Shown piece after piece: positions 1 to 8,588 of a stretch of DNA of 64,000 nucleotides (position 1 is the stretch's first letter; every line of letters begins with the position of its first letter). Both the position numbers and the translations under genes were made by a program. The notes beneath the pieces were generated by a model. The model had not been told where the DNA came from, did not search any database, and saw nothing but the letters and a program-made list of their open reading frames with translations. Location of the stretch: positions 186,001-250,000 of the forward strand of contig CBDBQB010000033.1 of assembly GCA_965209105.1 (NCBI GenBank). Reading direction: 5' to 3'. The stretch is from JAAELZ01 sp965209105 (GTDB lineage: Bacteria; Pseudomonadota; Gammaproteobacteria; Arenicellales; Poriferihabitantaceae).

Positions 1-960
1 ATGCAATGCGCCTTCTAATTCTCGAACATTCGAATGAATCACGTTGGCGACAAAAAATGCTACATCCTCTGAAAAAACTAAACCCATACTGGCAGCCTTG
101 GCTTCTAAAATGGCGACGCGAGTTTCGAGCTCAGGTGGCTCGATCTGGACGGTTAAGCCGCTGCCAAAGCGAGATAACAAGCGTTCTTCTACACCCTTTA
201 AAGCCTGAGGAATACGATCACTGGTAATAATAATTTGCTTTTTACCTTCTAATAATTGATTAAAGGTGTGGAAAAATTCTTCTTGTGTTTGGTTTTTACC
301 AGCAAAGAATTGGATGTCGTCGATGAGCAGCGCATCCAATGAGCGATAGTGTGCCTTAAATTTATCCATCTGATTGGTTTTAAGCGCTGTGACCATATCG
401 CCGACAAACACCTCTGATCGAATATAAATTACCTTCGCAGAAGGATTATTATCGAGTATTAGATGGCCCGCGGCCTGCATAAGATGGGTCTTGCCTAGCC
501 CCACACCGCCATAAATAAACAGGGGATTGAAACCGCTTTCAAGATTGCTACCCACTTGCATAGCCGCCGCGCGCGACAGCTGATTAGACTTGCCTTCTAC
601 GTGCGTATCGAAAGTGAAATTCTGATTGAGTGATTGTCGATGCTTTGCGGTCGCTCGACGCGCCAAGCTATCTGGTTGCGCGTCATCCTCTCCTGTGGTG
701 TCTTCGCTTGCTGGTTCGTAAGTGCCGACCTCAAACTCGACAAATTCGATTTTTGGATCAATGGTAACAATGGTTTTTTGAATATCGATGGCCAAATTGC
801 GTTTAACATAGTTATAAACGTAGCGGTTTGGCGCCAGCAGGCGAAGCTTGTTTTGCTTCATGATGGGTTGCAGGGGCAGCACCCAATTGTTGACCGTTTC
901 TAAACTAATCGAGGACTCGAGTGTTTTAAGGCATTGCTGCCACAGTTCGTCAGTGTTCAA
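1..960 (-). CDS. dnaA: Chromosomal replication initiator DnaA (3' part beyond the window)
   Basis: DnaA binds DnaA boxes and opens the origin to start chromosome replication. The first 320 residues are visible and the frame runs off the left edge. Domain I (residues 5-30, LWQQCLKTLE) is followed by an acidic linker, then the AAA+ domain with Walker A GGVGLGKT (151-158), Walker B LLIDDIQF (211-218) and ERLLSRFGSGL (about 259-269), which carries the arginine finger. The start is read as TTG at 960, because a stop codon lies two codons upstream and the next ATG falls inside domain I; ATT just before it is a less likely start. No strong ribosome-binding site is seen. Identity is certain; the start is fairly sure. 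Confidence 0.97.
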   Translation of the reverse strand, partial: MNTDELWQQCLKTLESSISLETVNNWVLPLQPIMKQNKLRLLAPNRYVYNYVKRNLAIDIQKTIVTIDPKIEFVEFEVGTYEPASEDTTGEDDAQPDSLARRATAKHRQSLNQNFTFDTHVEGKSNQLSRAAAMQVGSNLESGFNPLFIYGGVGLGKTHLMQAAGHLILDNNPSAKVIYIRSEVFVGDMVTALKTNQMDKFKAHYRSLDALLIDDIQFFAGKNQTQEEFFHTFNQLLEGKKQIIITSDRIPQALKGVEERLLSRFGSGLTVQIEPPELETRVAILEAKAASMGLVFSEDVAFFVANVIHSNVRELEGALH

Positions 961-1034
961 AATTTAAGCAGCCCCGATGGTGGTGGGTGGTGAATCACAA
1001 CAGGACGACTATTAAACTATTGTTTTTTATAGTT

Positions 1035-1098
1035 TTTTACACATTTTAGGTTCCCGATACCCGCCATATTCTAGACAAGAGCGAGCGATTTATCCACA
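1035..1098 (+). promoter_or_regulatory. Two DnaA boxes upstream of dnaA
   Basis: TTTTACACA at 1035-1043 and TTATCCACA at 1090-1098 both fit the DnaA-box consensus TTWTNCACA; the second is the perfect high-affinity form. They lie in the 149-nt gap between the hydrolase gene and dnaA, in AT-rich sequence. Autoregulation of dnaA is the simplest reading. Two boxes alone do not show that this is the replication origin. Confidence 0.7.
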
Positions 1099-1109
1099 AA
1101 AAGAAAAAT

Positions 1110-1928
1110 TTATTGAAGGCGAGAAAAGTTTGTGGTGTTAAGCCACTGGGCGACGGCCTCAGTCAGTGGATCTCCTGCATCATGGAAGTAATGATCGGCA
1201 TTACTTAAAGACGCTAGACGCGAACCCGGATTTCCGCCCTGAGCGATTAAGCGGCGCCGTTCGGGCAGCATTTCTAGCGGTCGAGGGAATTCTAGCTCCC
1301 CGGAAAAATCGAAAATCGGTACCTGCATATTCGCAAAGGGAAAAGGCGTCTGTAGAGGCTGCCCATAATCCGTCGCGCCAGCACCCATAATAATATATCC
1401 GTCAATCGACGCATCATTGTTATGATTTAACCAATCATTCACCATGTGAGCGCCACAGCTATGCGCTGCCAGAACAATCGGAGCGCTGGGGGATTGCGTT
1501 TTAGTATAAGCAATCGCAGCCTCAATACGGCCATGCGCAAAATTAAATAAAGGCAAATAGTCCTGATACTTTTTACCCTTCTCTAATACCGGCATTTGAA
1601 CGGATAGGGTAGACCAGCCCTTCTCAACTAGACCGACTCTAAGCGGCCCCGCGACCTCTGGGTAATCCGGATGATAACCACGACCGTGAAAAATGATGAC
1701 CGTTCCTTTGGGCTTGTCTTCATTTAGGGTATGTATGCCTAAAAAGGAATGCTCGTTGGCGTCCAACCAAATGGGCTCTCCGTCGAAAATATCATCGACA
1801 ATCTCGTCAGCCAAGCGCGCTTCACGGGCGTAGTCGGGCTGTTCGTCAGCAAGGCTCTGGGGGCTAAAGGTCATACAGGCGAGTAACACAAAAGTGCTTA
1901 TGGCTAATCGGTGCAGTGTAGATATCAT
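1110..1928 (-). CDS. Secreted alpha/beta hydrolase, DUF3530-like
   Basis: A serine hydrolase-fold protein of unknown substrate, probably periplasmic. From the ATG at 1928 it begins with a signal peptide (MISTLHRLAIST... ending SLADE). Further in are an oxyanion-side HGRGYHPDYP segment, the nucleophile elbow AHSCGAH and a late NADHYFHD stretch that may supply the catalytic His. The pattern matches the DUF3530 family, whose function is not established. A longer reading from 2000 adds 24 residues in front of the signal peptide and is unlikely. It is co-directional with dnaA, 149 nt upstream of it. Confidence 0.75.
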   Translation of the reverse strand: MISTLHRLAISTFVLLACMTFSPQSLADEQPDYAREARLADEIVDDIFDGEPIWLDANEHSFLGIHTLNEDKPKGTVIIFHGRGYHPDYPEVAGPLRVGLVEKGWSTLSVQMPVLEKGKKYQDYLPLFNFAHGRIEAAIAYTKTQSPSAPIVLAAHSCGAHMVNDWLNHNNDASIDGYIIMGAGATDYGQPLQTPFPFANMQVPIFDFSGELEFPRPLEMLPERRRLIAQGGNPGSRLASLSNADHYFHDAGDPLTEAVAQWLNTTNFSRLQ

Positions 1929-2101
1929 ATTCAATTTACTTTTAGAGGTCTCGGTATAAGGTCGCGAACACAGAAAAGACTGGGTAAAAATGAGCGACAA
2001 AGTGCAGTTTATACTTATTTGATACCTCGTAGCCCCGCATTTAGAACGAATTTTTTAACAAGGTTTTAAACGCCGTTTTACGCTGAGACATCTTTTAAAG
2101 A

Positions 2102-3082
2102 TTAAAAGGAGTCGGCCTCAACCTCTAGATACGCCAGACTGACAAACTTACCCAGGGCCTCGTCAAGATCGGACCACAAACCTGCTTCAATTAATTGAGC
2201 TTCAATCAAGGGCTTGATTTCAAAATCTGACAAACCGTTCTCGTATTCGACGCTCACGGTATCCAAAATGGTCGAAAGCATGCCCTTAAATTGTTCAACG
2301 ATATTCCGACCGCCGCTTTGGCCGTGCCCCGGTACAAAATGTTCGGCCTCGACCCCTAGCATTCTATCGAGAAATGCAATCGTGCCTTTAAAATTGCCGT
2401 CATCTATTCGCCTAAGCTGCCCATTAATCACCGTATCACCGAGAAATAATACCTTATCAGCGTCAAATCTGATGGCAATATCGGAGTCAGTGTGGACGAT
2501 AGGATCATGGTAGATTGTAAAGCTTAGACCGGCGAGCTGGATCTGATCGCCATCATTGAGAGCCTCGGTAGGGGCGATGTATTCGGTGCCCAGGCTCGCC
2601 CCTTCTGTAAGCGTTGCCATAATATCCACCCAAGCCTGACCCTCTCCAGAATTGGCTTGTTCAATCTGTAGCGCGTGGGCGTAATGCCGCGCCTGGGGAT
2701 ACGCTGCGGAGATGGCTTGATTGCCCAGCCAATGATCGCCATGTATATGGGTGGCGATCGTCGCGACGACGGGTAAATCACTGATACTTTTTATCAATTT
2801 TAAGACCATTTCGCCGGTTTGGACGGTTCCGCCCGAATCAATCACAACAATACCCGCCTCGCCTAGAATGAATGCAGGGTTGTTCATGAAACCTTGATTT
2901 TCAGCGTTCGGCGCAGCAGGCGGCCCATGGATGACATATGTTGAGGGCGAGATTTGATCTGCGGCATAGGTCGCTAGAATCGGCGGCGCTTTTTCAGAAC
3001 ATGCCTGAAGCGAGAAAATCAGGCTGGTGGCCAACACAATGCGCATGGCAGTGTGTGGAAATATGAGGGAAGTTGCTTTCAT
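2102..3082 (-). CDS. Metallo-beta-lactamase-fold hydrolase, predicted lipoprotein
   Basis: A zinc-dependent hydrolase of the MBL superfamily. It shows the metal motif THIHGDHWLGN, a second histidine around HTDSD, and the conserved LFLGDTVINGQ and VPGHGQS segments. The N-terminus is a lipoprotein signal ending LQAC (Cys about residue 28), so it should be anchored facing the periplasm. It resembles the SoxH/quinoprotein-relay group of periplasmic MBL proteins more than true beta-lactamases. The substrate cannot be told from sequence. Translation may start at M1 or at M13; both leave a usable lipoprotein signal. Confidence 0.8.
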   Translation of the reverse strand: MKATSLIFPHTAMRIVLATSLIFSLQACSEKAPPILATYAADQISPSTYVIHGPPAAPNAENQGFMNNPAFILGEAGIVVIDSGGTVQTGEMVLKLIKSISDLPVVATIATHIHGDHWLGNQAISAAYPQARHYAHALQIEQANSGEGQAWVDIMATLTEGASLGTEYIAPTEALNDGDQIQLAGLSFTIYHDPIVHTDSDIAIRFDADKVLFLGDTVINGQLRRIDDGNFKGTIAFLDRMLGVEAEHFVPGHGQSGGRNIVEQFKGMLSTILDTVSVEYENGLSDFEIKPLIEAQLIEAGLWSDLDEALGKFVSLAYLEVEADSF

Positions 3083-3086
3083 TGGT

Positions 3087-3857
3087 TTATTTTGGTTTTT
3101 TCAGTTGAAGTGGATTTAGCGCCTTAAACATATCATAAATGGCGGGATCGCTGCGCCAGTTTTTCAAGAATCGCACCCAGTCTCTGCCCAGTGCGCGGGC
3201 AAGATTGTCTTTTGAGCCATGCGCCTTGGCTGCATCTAAGTCGATTAAAATCAGCGAGGTTTGTTTTTGATCGACGATCACATTTGTCGCCTTCATATCA
3301 CCGTGCGATAGTTGATGGCTGCGCATCGCGGAAAATAATTGACCAATGCCCGTATAAACTGAACCGTGTTCTAATTGATCTATTTGGTTTTCGCTTAAAG
3401 AGAGTATGTGCGTTTGTAAATCTTCACCTTCTACAAAGCGACTGATATACCAAGAACGCAGCTTAAAGGGGCCGAACCACGCTTGGATAACAGCCAATCG
3501 ATCCGGCGTATTGATTCCAGACGCTTGAAAAGTGTGGGACATTAACCAGCAGTTTAATGCTCGACTGCGTCGAAACACTCGGCGTACCCCATGCCAGCGG
3601 TTTTTGGTGTTGTATCGCTTGATGACACACAAAAGGCCGTCGAGCCTTGCTTGTGAGACGGTGGTCGTCCCATCATGTTTTAATGATTTAGCTTCGCCTA
3701 ATTGTTCGCTAGGGATTGTCGTCAGGGCAAAGCGGAACTCGGCGGTATTGATACTCGGTTCGACCAGATAGGTGTAACGTGTGAGGCGCAAAGCTTTAAT
3801 CGCGGGCTTGGTGTGCTTGTGGTGTACTGGCGGAGCGACCAATGCCTTGTAAGGCAC
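3087..3857 (-). CDS. LPS-core (Kdo/heptose) kinase-family protein
   Basis: A small kinase of the WaaP/KdkA type that phosphorylates a sugar of the LPS core at the inner face of the membrane. Seen: the KHDGTTTVSQARLDG N-lobe, a CVIKRY lysine, the catalytic-loop motif HGDMKATNVIVD and the metal-binding ILIDLDAAK. The reading frame overlaps the end of the preceding WaaG-WaaP gene by 62 nt, so the true start may lie slightly downstream. The overlap argues for co-transcription with the LPS genes. The exact acceptor sugar is unknown. Confidence 0.8.
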   Translation of the reverse strand: MPYKALVAPPVHHKHTKPAIKALRLTRYTYLVEPSINTAEFRFALTTIPSEQLGEAKSLKHDGTTTVSQARLDGLLCVIKRYNTKNRWHGVRRVFRRSRALNCWLMSHTFQASGINTPDRLAVIQAWFGPFKLRSWYISRFVEGEDLQTHILSLSENQIDQLEHGSVYTGIGQLFSAMRSHQLSHGDMKATNVIVDQKQTSLILIDLDAAKAHGSKDNLARALGRDWVRFLKNWRSDPAIYDMFKALNPLQLKKPK

Positions 3858-5835
3858 GGCGTTTTTCTGCCTGATAAACGCGCAGGCCGCGGGTGCGCGC
3901 GTTGCGCCAAAACTTTGCTTCGTCGGACAGTGTGTCCTTTAGCGGCTTACCCGTGTAAATAGACATGAAGCGATAAAGGTCATGGCGAGTCAAATTAACA
4001 TCTAAGCTGGAGAAATATAAACCAGCGACATCTTTGACACGCCAACGGTAAGGCGTGCGGCGGCGAAGCTGCATGCGGTGCAAATCGATGATAAAAAGCT
4101 TGCTCTCAGTAACGCTAAGATCCCCATTCGGGTCATAAGCGCGTTTGAGTAGAAAATGAATTAGGTAATAGTCCCGATGATTGGCTCCACTTTGATGCAT
4201 TAGGCGGGTCATTTTGGCAACACGCGTGATCAACCAGCGTTTGAATATTATTTCGTTTCGGCTTTGGGGAGGGGTGGTATTCCATCGACCGCAAAAGTCC
4301 TCGAGTGAAATCGTATCTTCTAGCGCCTCCGTTATGATGAAGGACTGTTTTCTGGCGGGGTTTCGATTCACCATGCCGTAGCCCGCTGGCGTCATGGTCT
4401 GGATGTTAATCCGATCTAAATGATGAATCCCGTGCCATTCATTTTGAGCGCCAACCACTGGCTTTTTAAAATAGCTCAAGTTTTTGAGTATTTCCTTCCA
4501 ACCCACACCGGTATGGCTTTTTAGGTAATAGCGCTTATTGTCATGCTCAAATAGTACGGTTTTACGCCCCGGCGCTTCACGGATGATCTCGCCTTCGGTT
4601 TTCATAATCGTTTGAATATCCAGCGGTTGCTGGTAGCGGTTGCTAAGCTCGTCAGCAAGATATATGTTGGTGCTGTTCGGCAGCTTTTGGCTGGGCAGTT
4701 TGCGCTCAGGTGTATTGTCATCCACCCATTTCTCGATAGCACTTACCGCGGTCTCTGGCATTTTGTACAACTCGGGGTTATCCCCGTATGCCAAGCCTTT
4801 TTCGCGTAACGCATCGCGATTGTCGGACATTAGCATGGTGGAAAGTGCGATGTTGAGCTGCGATTGTTCAAAGGGAGAGTTTAGGATCAAACCGGCTTTC
4901 GCACGCGCGATATGAGGCGCATAGCCACAAACATCGGTTGCGATAACGGGCAGGCCGGAGATGATCGCTTCGAGTATCACCGTCCCCGTATTTTCGCTAT
5001 ACGCTGGGTGAATGAGCAAATCACCCGCGATCATTAATTCTAGTACGTCATCTCGACCACCGAGAAACATAACCTTGTCGCTTAGGCCAAGCTTATCGAC
5101 CTGCGCTTTATAGGTTTTTGTCGTGTTATCTTGCCCCACTATATACAGTCGGGTATTTTCCTTAAGCTTGGGCGGCAAGGCGCTCATGGACAAAATTGCG
5201 CGATCCAAGCCCTTGGTTTTAAAACCCGACCCTATAAACAGGAGCAATAGTTCTTTGTCGAGCCCTAGTGTTTGGCGTTTGGCACGACGCAATGTCTGAT
5301 AGTCGTCTTTTAATTTCCGAGCGACATCAAGCGTCGGAGGCATCAATACAAAGCGGCTGCGTGGCGTGCCGTAATGCTGCTGATACACCCCCATTTCTCT
5401 TGACGATAAGGAGAAAATCGTGGTGTTTTCCTGAGCGTGAAACACGCTATGCTCAAAGGCATGTTGATAATGATATCGTGGTGTAATGCGATATACCGGG
5501 CCATAGCGTGGCTTGGCACGCGCCACATAACAATAGTCCGCACCGTAATAGATATCCAGACCGGGCATTTTATTGAAGCCCACCACCGCATCATATTGTT
5601 GGTCTGCTATCGCCTTATTGAATAGCCGATGAAAATGAGCATTGCGGCCGTGATTGGTGATGCCGCGTGCGTCGAGGACTTTAATAGAGATATCAGCAGG
5701 CTTGTCGCCCTGCCACCTAGAAACGAATACATCAATGCTATGTCCACGTGACTTTGCTTCGAGCAATATCCGCAGAAAATCACGGGCCAGCCCTGAATAA
5801 GGGAAGTAGTTGTATAGGGCGAAGGCGAAACGCAT
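3796..5835 (-). CDS. Fused LPS-core glycosyltransferase and heptose kinase (WaaG-WaaP)
   Basis: Two LPS-core enzymes in one 679-residue chain. Residues 1 to about 375 are a GT4 glycosyltransferase like WaaG, with the opening FALYNYFPYSGLARDF, IGSGFKTKGLDRAI (201-214) and the sugar-nucleotide site around PAYSENTGTVILEA (277-290). Residues about 405-679 are a WaaP/RfaP-type heptose kinase, with YYLKSHTGVGWKEIL, HRDYYLIHFLL (Asp555 catalytic) and IIDLHR (582-587). In enteric bacteria waaG and waaP are separate neighbouring genes. The frame is continuous, so this is a real fusion rather than an overlap. It lies 20 nt downstream of galE and is followed by another kinase. Confidence 0.9.
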   Translation of the reverse strand: MRFAFALYNYFPYSGLARDFLRILLEAKSRGHSIDVFVSRWQGDKPADISIKVLDARGITNHGRNAHFHRLFNKAIADQQYDAVVGFNKMPGLDIYYGADYCYVARAKPRYGPVYRITPRYHYQHAFEHSVFHAQENTTIFSLSSREMGVYQQHYGTPRSRFVLMPPTLDVARKLKDDYQTLRRAKRQTLGLDKELLLLFIGSGFKTKGLDRAILSMSALPPKLKENTRLYIVGQDNTTKTYKAQVDKLGLSDKVMFLGGRDDVLELMIAGDLLIHPAYSENTGTVILEAIISGLPVIATDVCGYAPHIARAKAGLILNSPFEQSQLNIALSTMLMSDNRDALREKGLAYGDNPELYKMPETAVSAIEKWVDDNTPERKLPSQKLPNSTNIYLADELSNRYQQPLDIQTIMKTEGEIIREAPGRKTVLFEHDNKRYYLKSHTGVGWKEILKNLSYFKKPVVGAQNEWHGIHHLDRINIQTMTPAGYGMVNRNPARKQSFIITEALEDTISLEDFCGRWNTTPPQSRNEIIFKRWLITRVAKMTRLMHQSGANHRDYYLIHFLLKRAYDPNGDLSVTESKLFIIDLHRMQLRRRTPYRWRVKDVAGLYFSSLDVNLTRHDLYRFMSIYTGKPLKDTLSDEAKFWRNARTRGLRVYQAEKRRALQGIGRSASTPQAHQARD

Positions 5836-5855
5836 GGGCTATAAAATGCGGAGCA

Positions 5856-6857
5856 TTAAGTTTGTAAAGACTGCCACTTTTTTTCCCACTCAAATGCGGT
5901 TTTACAGATGAGCTCCAAATCATTGTGTTGGGGCTGCCAATCCAACAGCTGCTTTATCTTTGTATTGTTTGCGATGAGGCTAGGGGGGTCGCCCGCCCGG
6001 CGTTCTGATTCGATCGCGGTGAAGTTGACCCCGCTGACGCGCTTCACCATGGACACCACATCCTTGACCGAATAGCCCTGACCATATCCGCAATTTAGTT
6101 TCGCGGATTCACCCCCGTCGGCCAAATAGTCCAACGCTTTTAAATGTGCACTTGCGAGGTCTTCGACGTGAATATAGTCGCGTACGCAGCTACCGTCGGG
6201 GGTATCGTAATCGCTGCCAAATATCATCATTTGATCGCGTGCACCGGTGGCGGCTTCACAGGCCACTTTTATGAGATGTGTTGCCTCAGGGGTGGATTGT
6301 CCGAGATTTCCCGCAACTTGTGCCCCCGCCGCGTTGAAATAACGCAGGGCGACGAATCGAAAAGGGCGGGATGGCTGTTGATACGCGCCAGCGACATCTT
6401 CTAGAGTCATCTCGGTGATCAGTTTGGTATGCCCATAGGGGTTAATGGGCGCAAGTCGCGCGGCTTCGTCAACTTGTTCGGCTTCTGGAAGGCCGTAAAC
6501 CGCCGCGCTGGACGAGAATACAAACCGAGTAATGCCGTTTTCAGCGCAAGTTTGGATAAGACGCAAAGAACCCACCACGTTATTTTGGTAGTACTTAAAG
6601 GGGTCTAAAACCGATTCGGGCACCACTATATGTCCGGCGAAATGTACCACCGAGTCGATCTTGTGTTCAGCGATAATTTCGCCAATAAGTGCTTGGTTGG
6701 CAATATCACCTTCAATTAGGGTCGCGGCAGGATCAACCGCCCAGCGGTGGCCAGAATAGAAGTTGTCGAGCACGACAATTTGATGTCCTGCATCAAGCAG
6801 CTGTTTGACGGTGTGAGAGCCAATATAGCCTGCACCACCGGTGACTAAAATATTCAT
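5856..6857 (-). CDS. galE: UDP-glucose 4-epimerase
   Basis: Interconverts UDP-glucose and UDP-galactose with bound NAD. The 333 residues match the family length. The NAD motif GGAGYIGSH is at residues 7-15, the catalytic Ser lies in SSSAAVYG, the Tyr/Lys pair in YGHTK, and ALRYFNAAGA follows. It heads an apparent operon with the WaaG-WaaP fusion and the small kinase, so its likely role is to supply a hexose donor for LPS core assembly. It is transcribed divergently from apeB with 93 nt between them. Confidence 0.95.
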   Translation of the reverse strand: MNILVTGGAGYIGSHTVKQLLDAGHQIVVLDNFYSGHRWAVDPAATLIEGDIANQALIGEIIAEHKIDSVVHFAGHIVVPESVLDPFKYYQNNVVGSLRLIQTCAENGITRFVFSSSAAVYGLPEAEQVDEAARLAPINPYGHTKLITEMTLEDVAGAYQQPSRPFRFVALRYFNAAGAQVAGNLGQSTPEATHLIKVACEAATGARDQMMIFGSDYDTPDGSCVRDYIHVEDLASAHLKALDYLADGGESAKLNCGYGQGYSVKDVVSMVKRVSGVNFTAIESERRAGDPPSLIANNTKIKQLLDWQPQHNDLELICKTAFEWEKKWQSLQT

Positions 6858-6950
6858 TTTTAACGTCAGTTTTAGGTCAAACGAAGTAAAGCGCGTATCT
6901 TTTTTGGCACCAAACTTCGTATAATCGTTTAATCATAACCCAAGCGAAGC

Positions 6951-8297
6951 GTGAGCGCATTTAAGTTTATTTTTATGGCCAGTAAAAAATCCCCCATCAG
7001 TAAACAAACTACCGAGCGGTCAATCTCGCACGACTTAATGGACTTTATCGCGCGATCTCCAACCCCATTCCATGTGGTCGCGAACCTACGCGAAGAACTC
7101 GACGCGGCGGGCTATGTACAGCAAAATTTAGGCGCCACATCGGCGCCGGTAGGGCAATTCTACTTTATTCAAAATGACGCCAGCCTGATCGCAGTTTCAA
7201 TCAATGCGCCGATAGAGAAAGGGTTCCATATCGTTGGCGCGCATACGGACAGTCCTTGCTTAAAAGTAAAACCCAAAGCGACCTACATGAAAAATGGCTA
7301 TTTACAGCTTGGGGTTGAAGTTTACGGTGGCGCCCTGCTCGCCCCGTGGTTTGACCGTGATTTATCACTAGCAGGCCGCGTGACATTGGAGGATAAGCAC
7401 GGCGCATTGACTAGCAAGCGGGTCAACTTTAAGCGGCCAATCGGTGTGATCCCGAGTTTAGCGATCCACCTCAATCGAGGGGTAAACGACAGTAACGCGA
7501 TTAACAAACAGACGCATCTGCCACCCATCTTAGACGTGACGAGCGAAGCCCAGGATCTCGAAAGCTTGTTGCTCGATCAACTAAAACGGGAATACCCATC
7601 GCTTAAAATCGGTAAAGTGCTGGCGCACGAATTGAGTTTGTATGATACACAAGCACCCGCGCTGATTGGCATAAATCAAAACTTGGTCGCATCCGCACGA
7701 TTGGACAATTTGCTGAGCAGTTATATTGCGCACCGGGCATTACTTGCTCGCAGCGGCACTAGCAATAGTATCGTGGTGTTGACGGATCATGAAGAAGTGG
7801 GGAGCACCTCGGCTGCTGGCGCAGCGGGGCCTTTTTTGGAAGCCGTCATTCGCCAAATATGTGGCGACGAAGCGCAGTATCGACAAGCGCTCGGCGCCTC
7901 CTTATTGATCTCCGCGGACAATGCACACGCTGTTCACCCCAATTACGATGATCGACACGAGCCGCGCCATCAACCCGTGTTAAATAAAGGCCCGGTGATA
8001 AAAATAAATCACAACCAGCGATACGCCAGTAACAGCAAGACGCAAGGTATCTTCGCACAACTCTGTGAATCGGTATCGGTACCCTACCAGCCATTTGTGG
8101 TGCGTAGTGATATGGGCTGTGGTTCAACAATAGGGCCGATCACGGCTGCCGAGCTGGGTATTGCCACGGTTGATATTGGCGCACCGCAATTAGCCATGCA
8201 TTCGGTGCGCGAATTGGCGGGAGCGGCGGATTGCGATTATTTGTATCGCGCGTTGAAAGCGTTTTTCGATTCTGAGCAGTCGTTTGACTTTAGCTAG
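6951..8297 (+). CDS. apeB: M18-family aminopeptidase
   Basis: A dinuclear-zinc aminopeptidase, probably cytosolic. Metal and catalytic motifs are all present: GAHTDSPCLK, SARLDNLLSS, LTDHEEVGSTS, SADNAHAVHPNY and RSDMGCGSTIGP. The length (448 or 440 residues) fits the family. The GTG at 6951 has a weak purine-rich sequence just upstream. ATG at 6975 gives a more typical N-terminus (MASKKSPISKQ) and may be the real start. The gene ends inside the left arm of the nested inverted-repeat element. Confidence 0.9.
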   Translation: MSAFKFIFMASKKSPISKQTTERSISHDLMDFIARSPTPFHVVANLREELDAAGYVQQNLGATSAPVGQFYFIQNDASLIAVSINAPIEKGFHIVGAHTDSPCLKVKPKATYMKNGYLQLGVEVYGGALLAPWFDRDLSLAGRVTLEDKHGALTSKRVNFKRPIGVIPSLAIHLNRGVNDSNAINKQTHLPPILDVTSEAQDLESLLLDQLKREYPSLKIGKVLAHELSLYDTQAPALIGINQNLVASARLDNLLSSYIAHRALLARSGTSNSIVVLTDHEEVGSTSAAGAAGPFLEAVIRQICGDEAQYRQALGASLLISADNAHAVHPNYDDRHEPRHQPVLNKGPVIKINHNQRYASNSKTQGIFAQLCESVSVPYQPFVVRSDMGCGSTIGPITAAELGIATVDIGAPQLAMHSVRELAGAADCDYLYRALKAFFDSEQSFDFS

Positions 8298-8560
8298 TGT
8301 AGTGTATTGAATAGATCGTATGTATCAGCGAGACAAGAAACGGCCAGATACTAGGCGCGTTTCGCAGTGAATGGCCAGTCCTTTGCAAGAAATGCAACAA
8401 CGTAGATGGCCGTTTATTGTCTCGCCCGCAGGGAGCGCCCCAAATAACCCAATACTACTTTCCAACCCTTGTTAAGGGAACACCATTCACTGCGGTCTGC
8501 GCCTTGTCTTGGATCATTTGGGGCGCTCTGATATATACGATCTATTTAATACACTACACT
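8296..8560. repeat. Nested inverted-repeat (MITE-like) intergenic element
   Basis: A 265-nt element with 33-nt terminal inverted arms (8296-8328 and 8528-8560) that differ at two positions. Further inverted pairs lie inside: 8329-8345 with 8408-8424 (17 nt, one mismatch), 8354-8374 with 8483-8503 (17 of 21), 8433-8445 with 8516-8528 (13 nt, perfect) and a small hairpin at 8466-8478. There is no open reading frame and no clear target-site duplication. The left arm begins inside the stop region of apeB. It is most likely a small non-autonomous repeat or a strongly folded RNA. Confidence 0.8.
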
Positions 8561-8588
8561 GGAGACGCCTCAATATAGGGCGCTCGAA

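Noticed and set aside
961..1109. Replication origin
   Set aside because: Two DnaA boxes and AT-rich sequence are too little; no box cluster or clear unwinding element is present.
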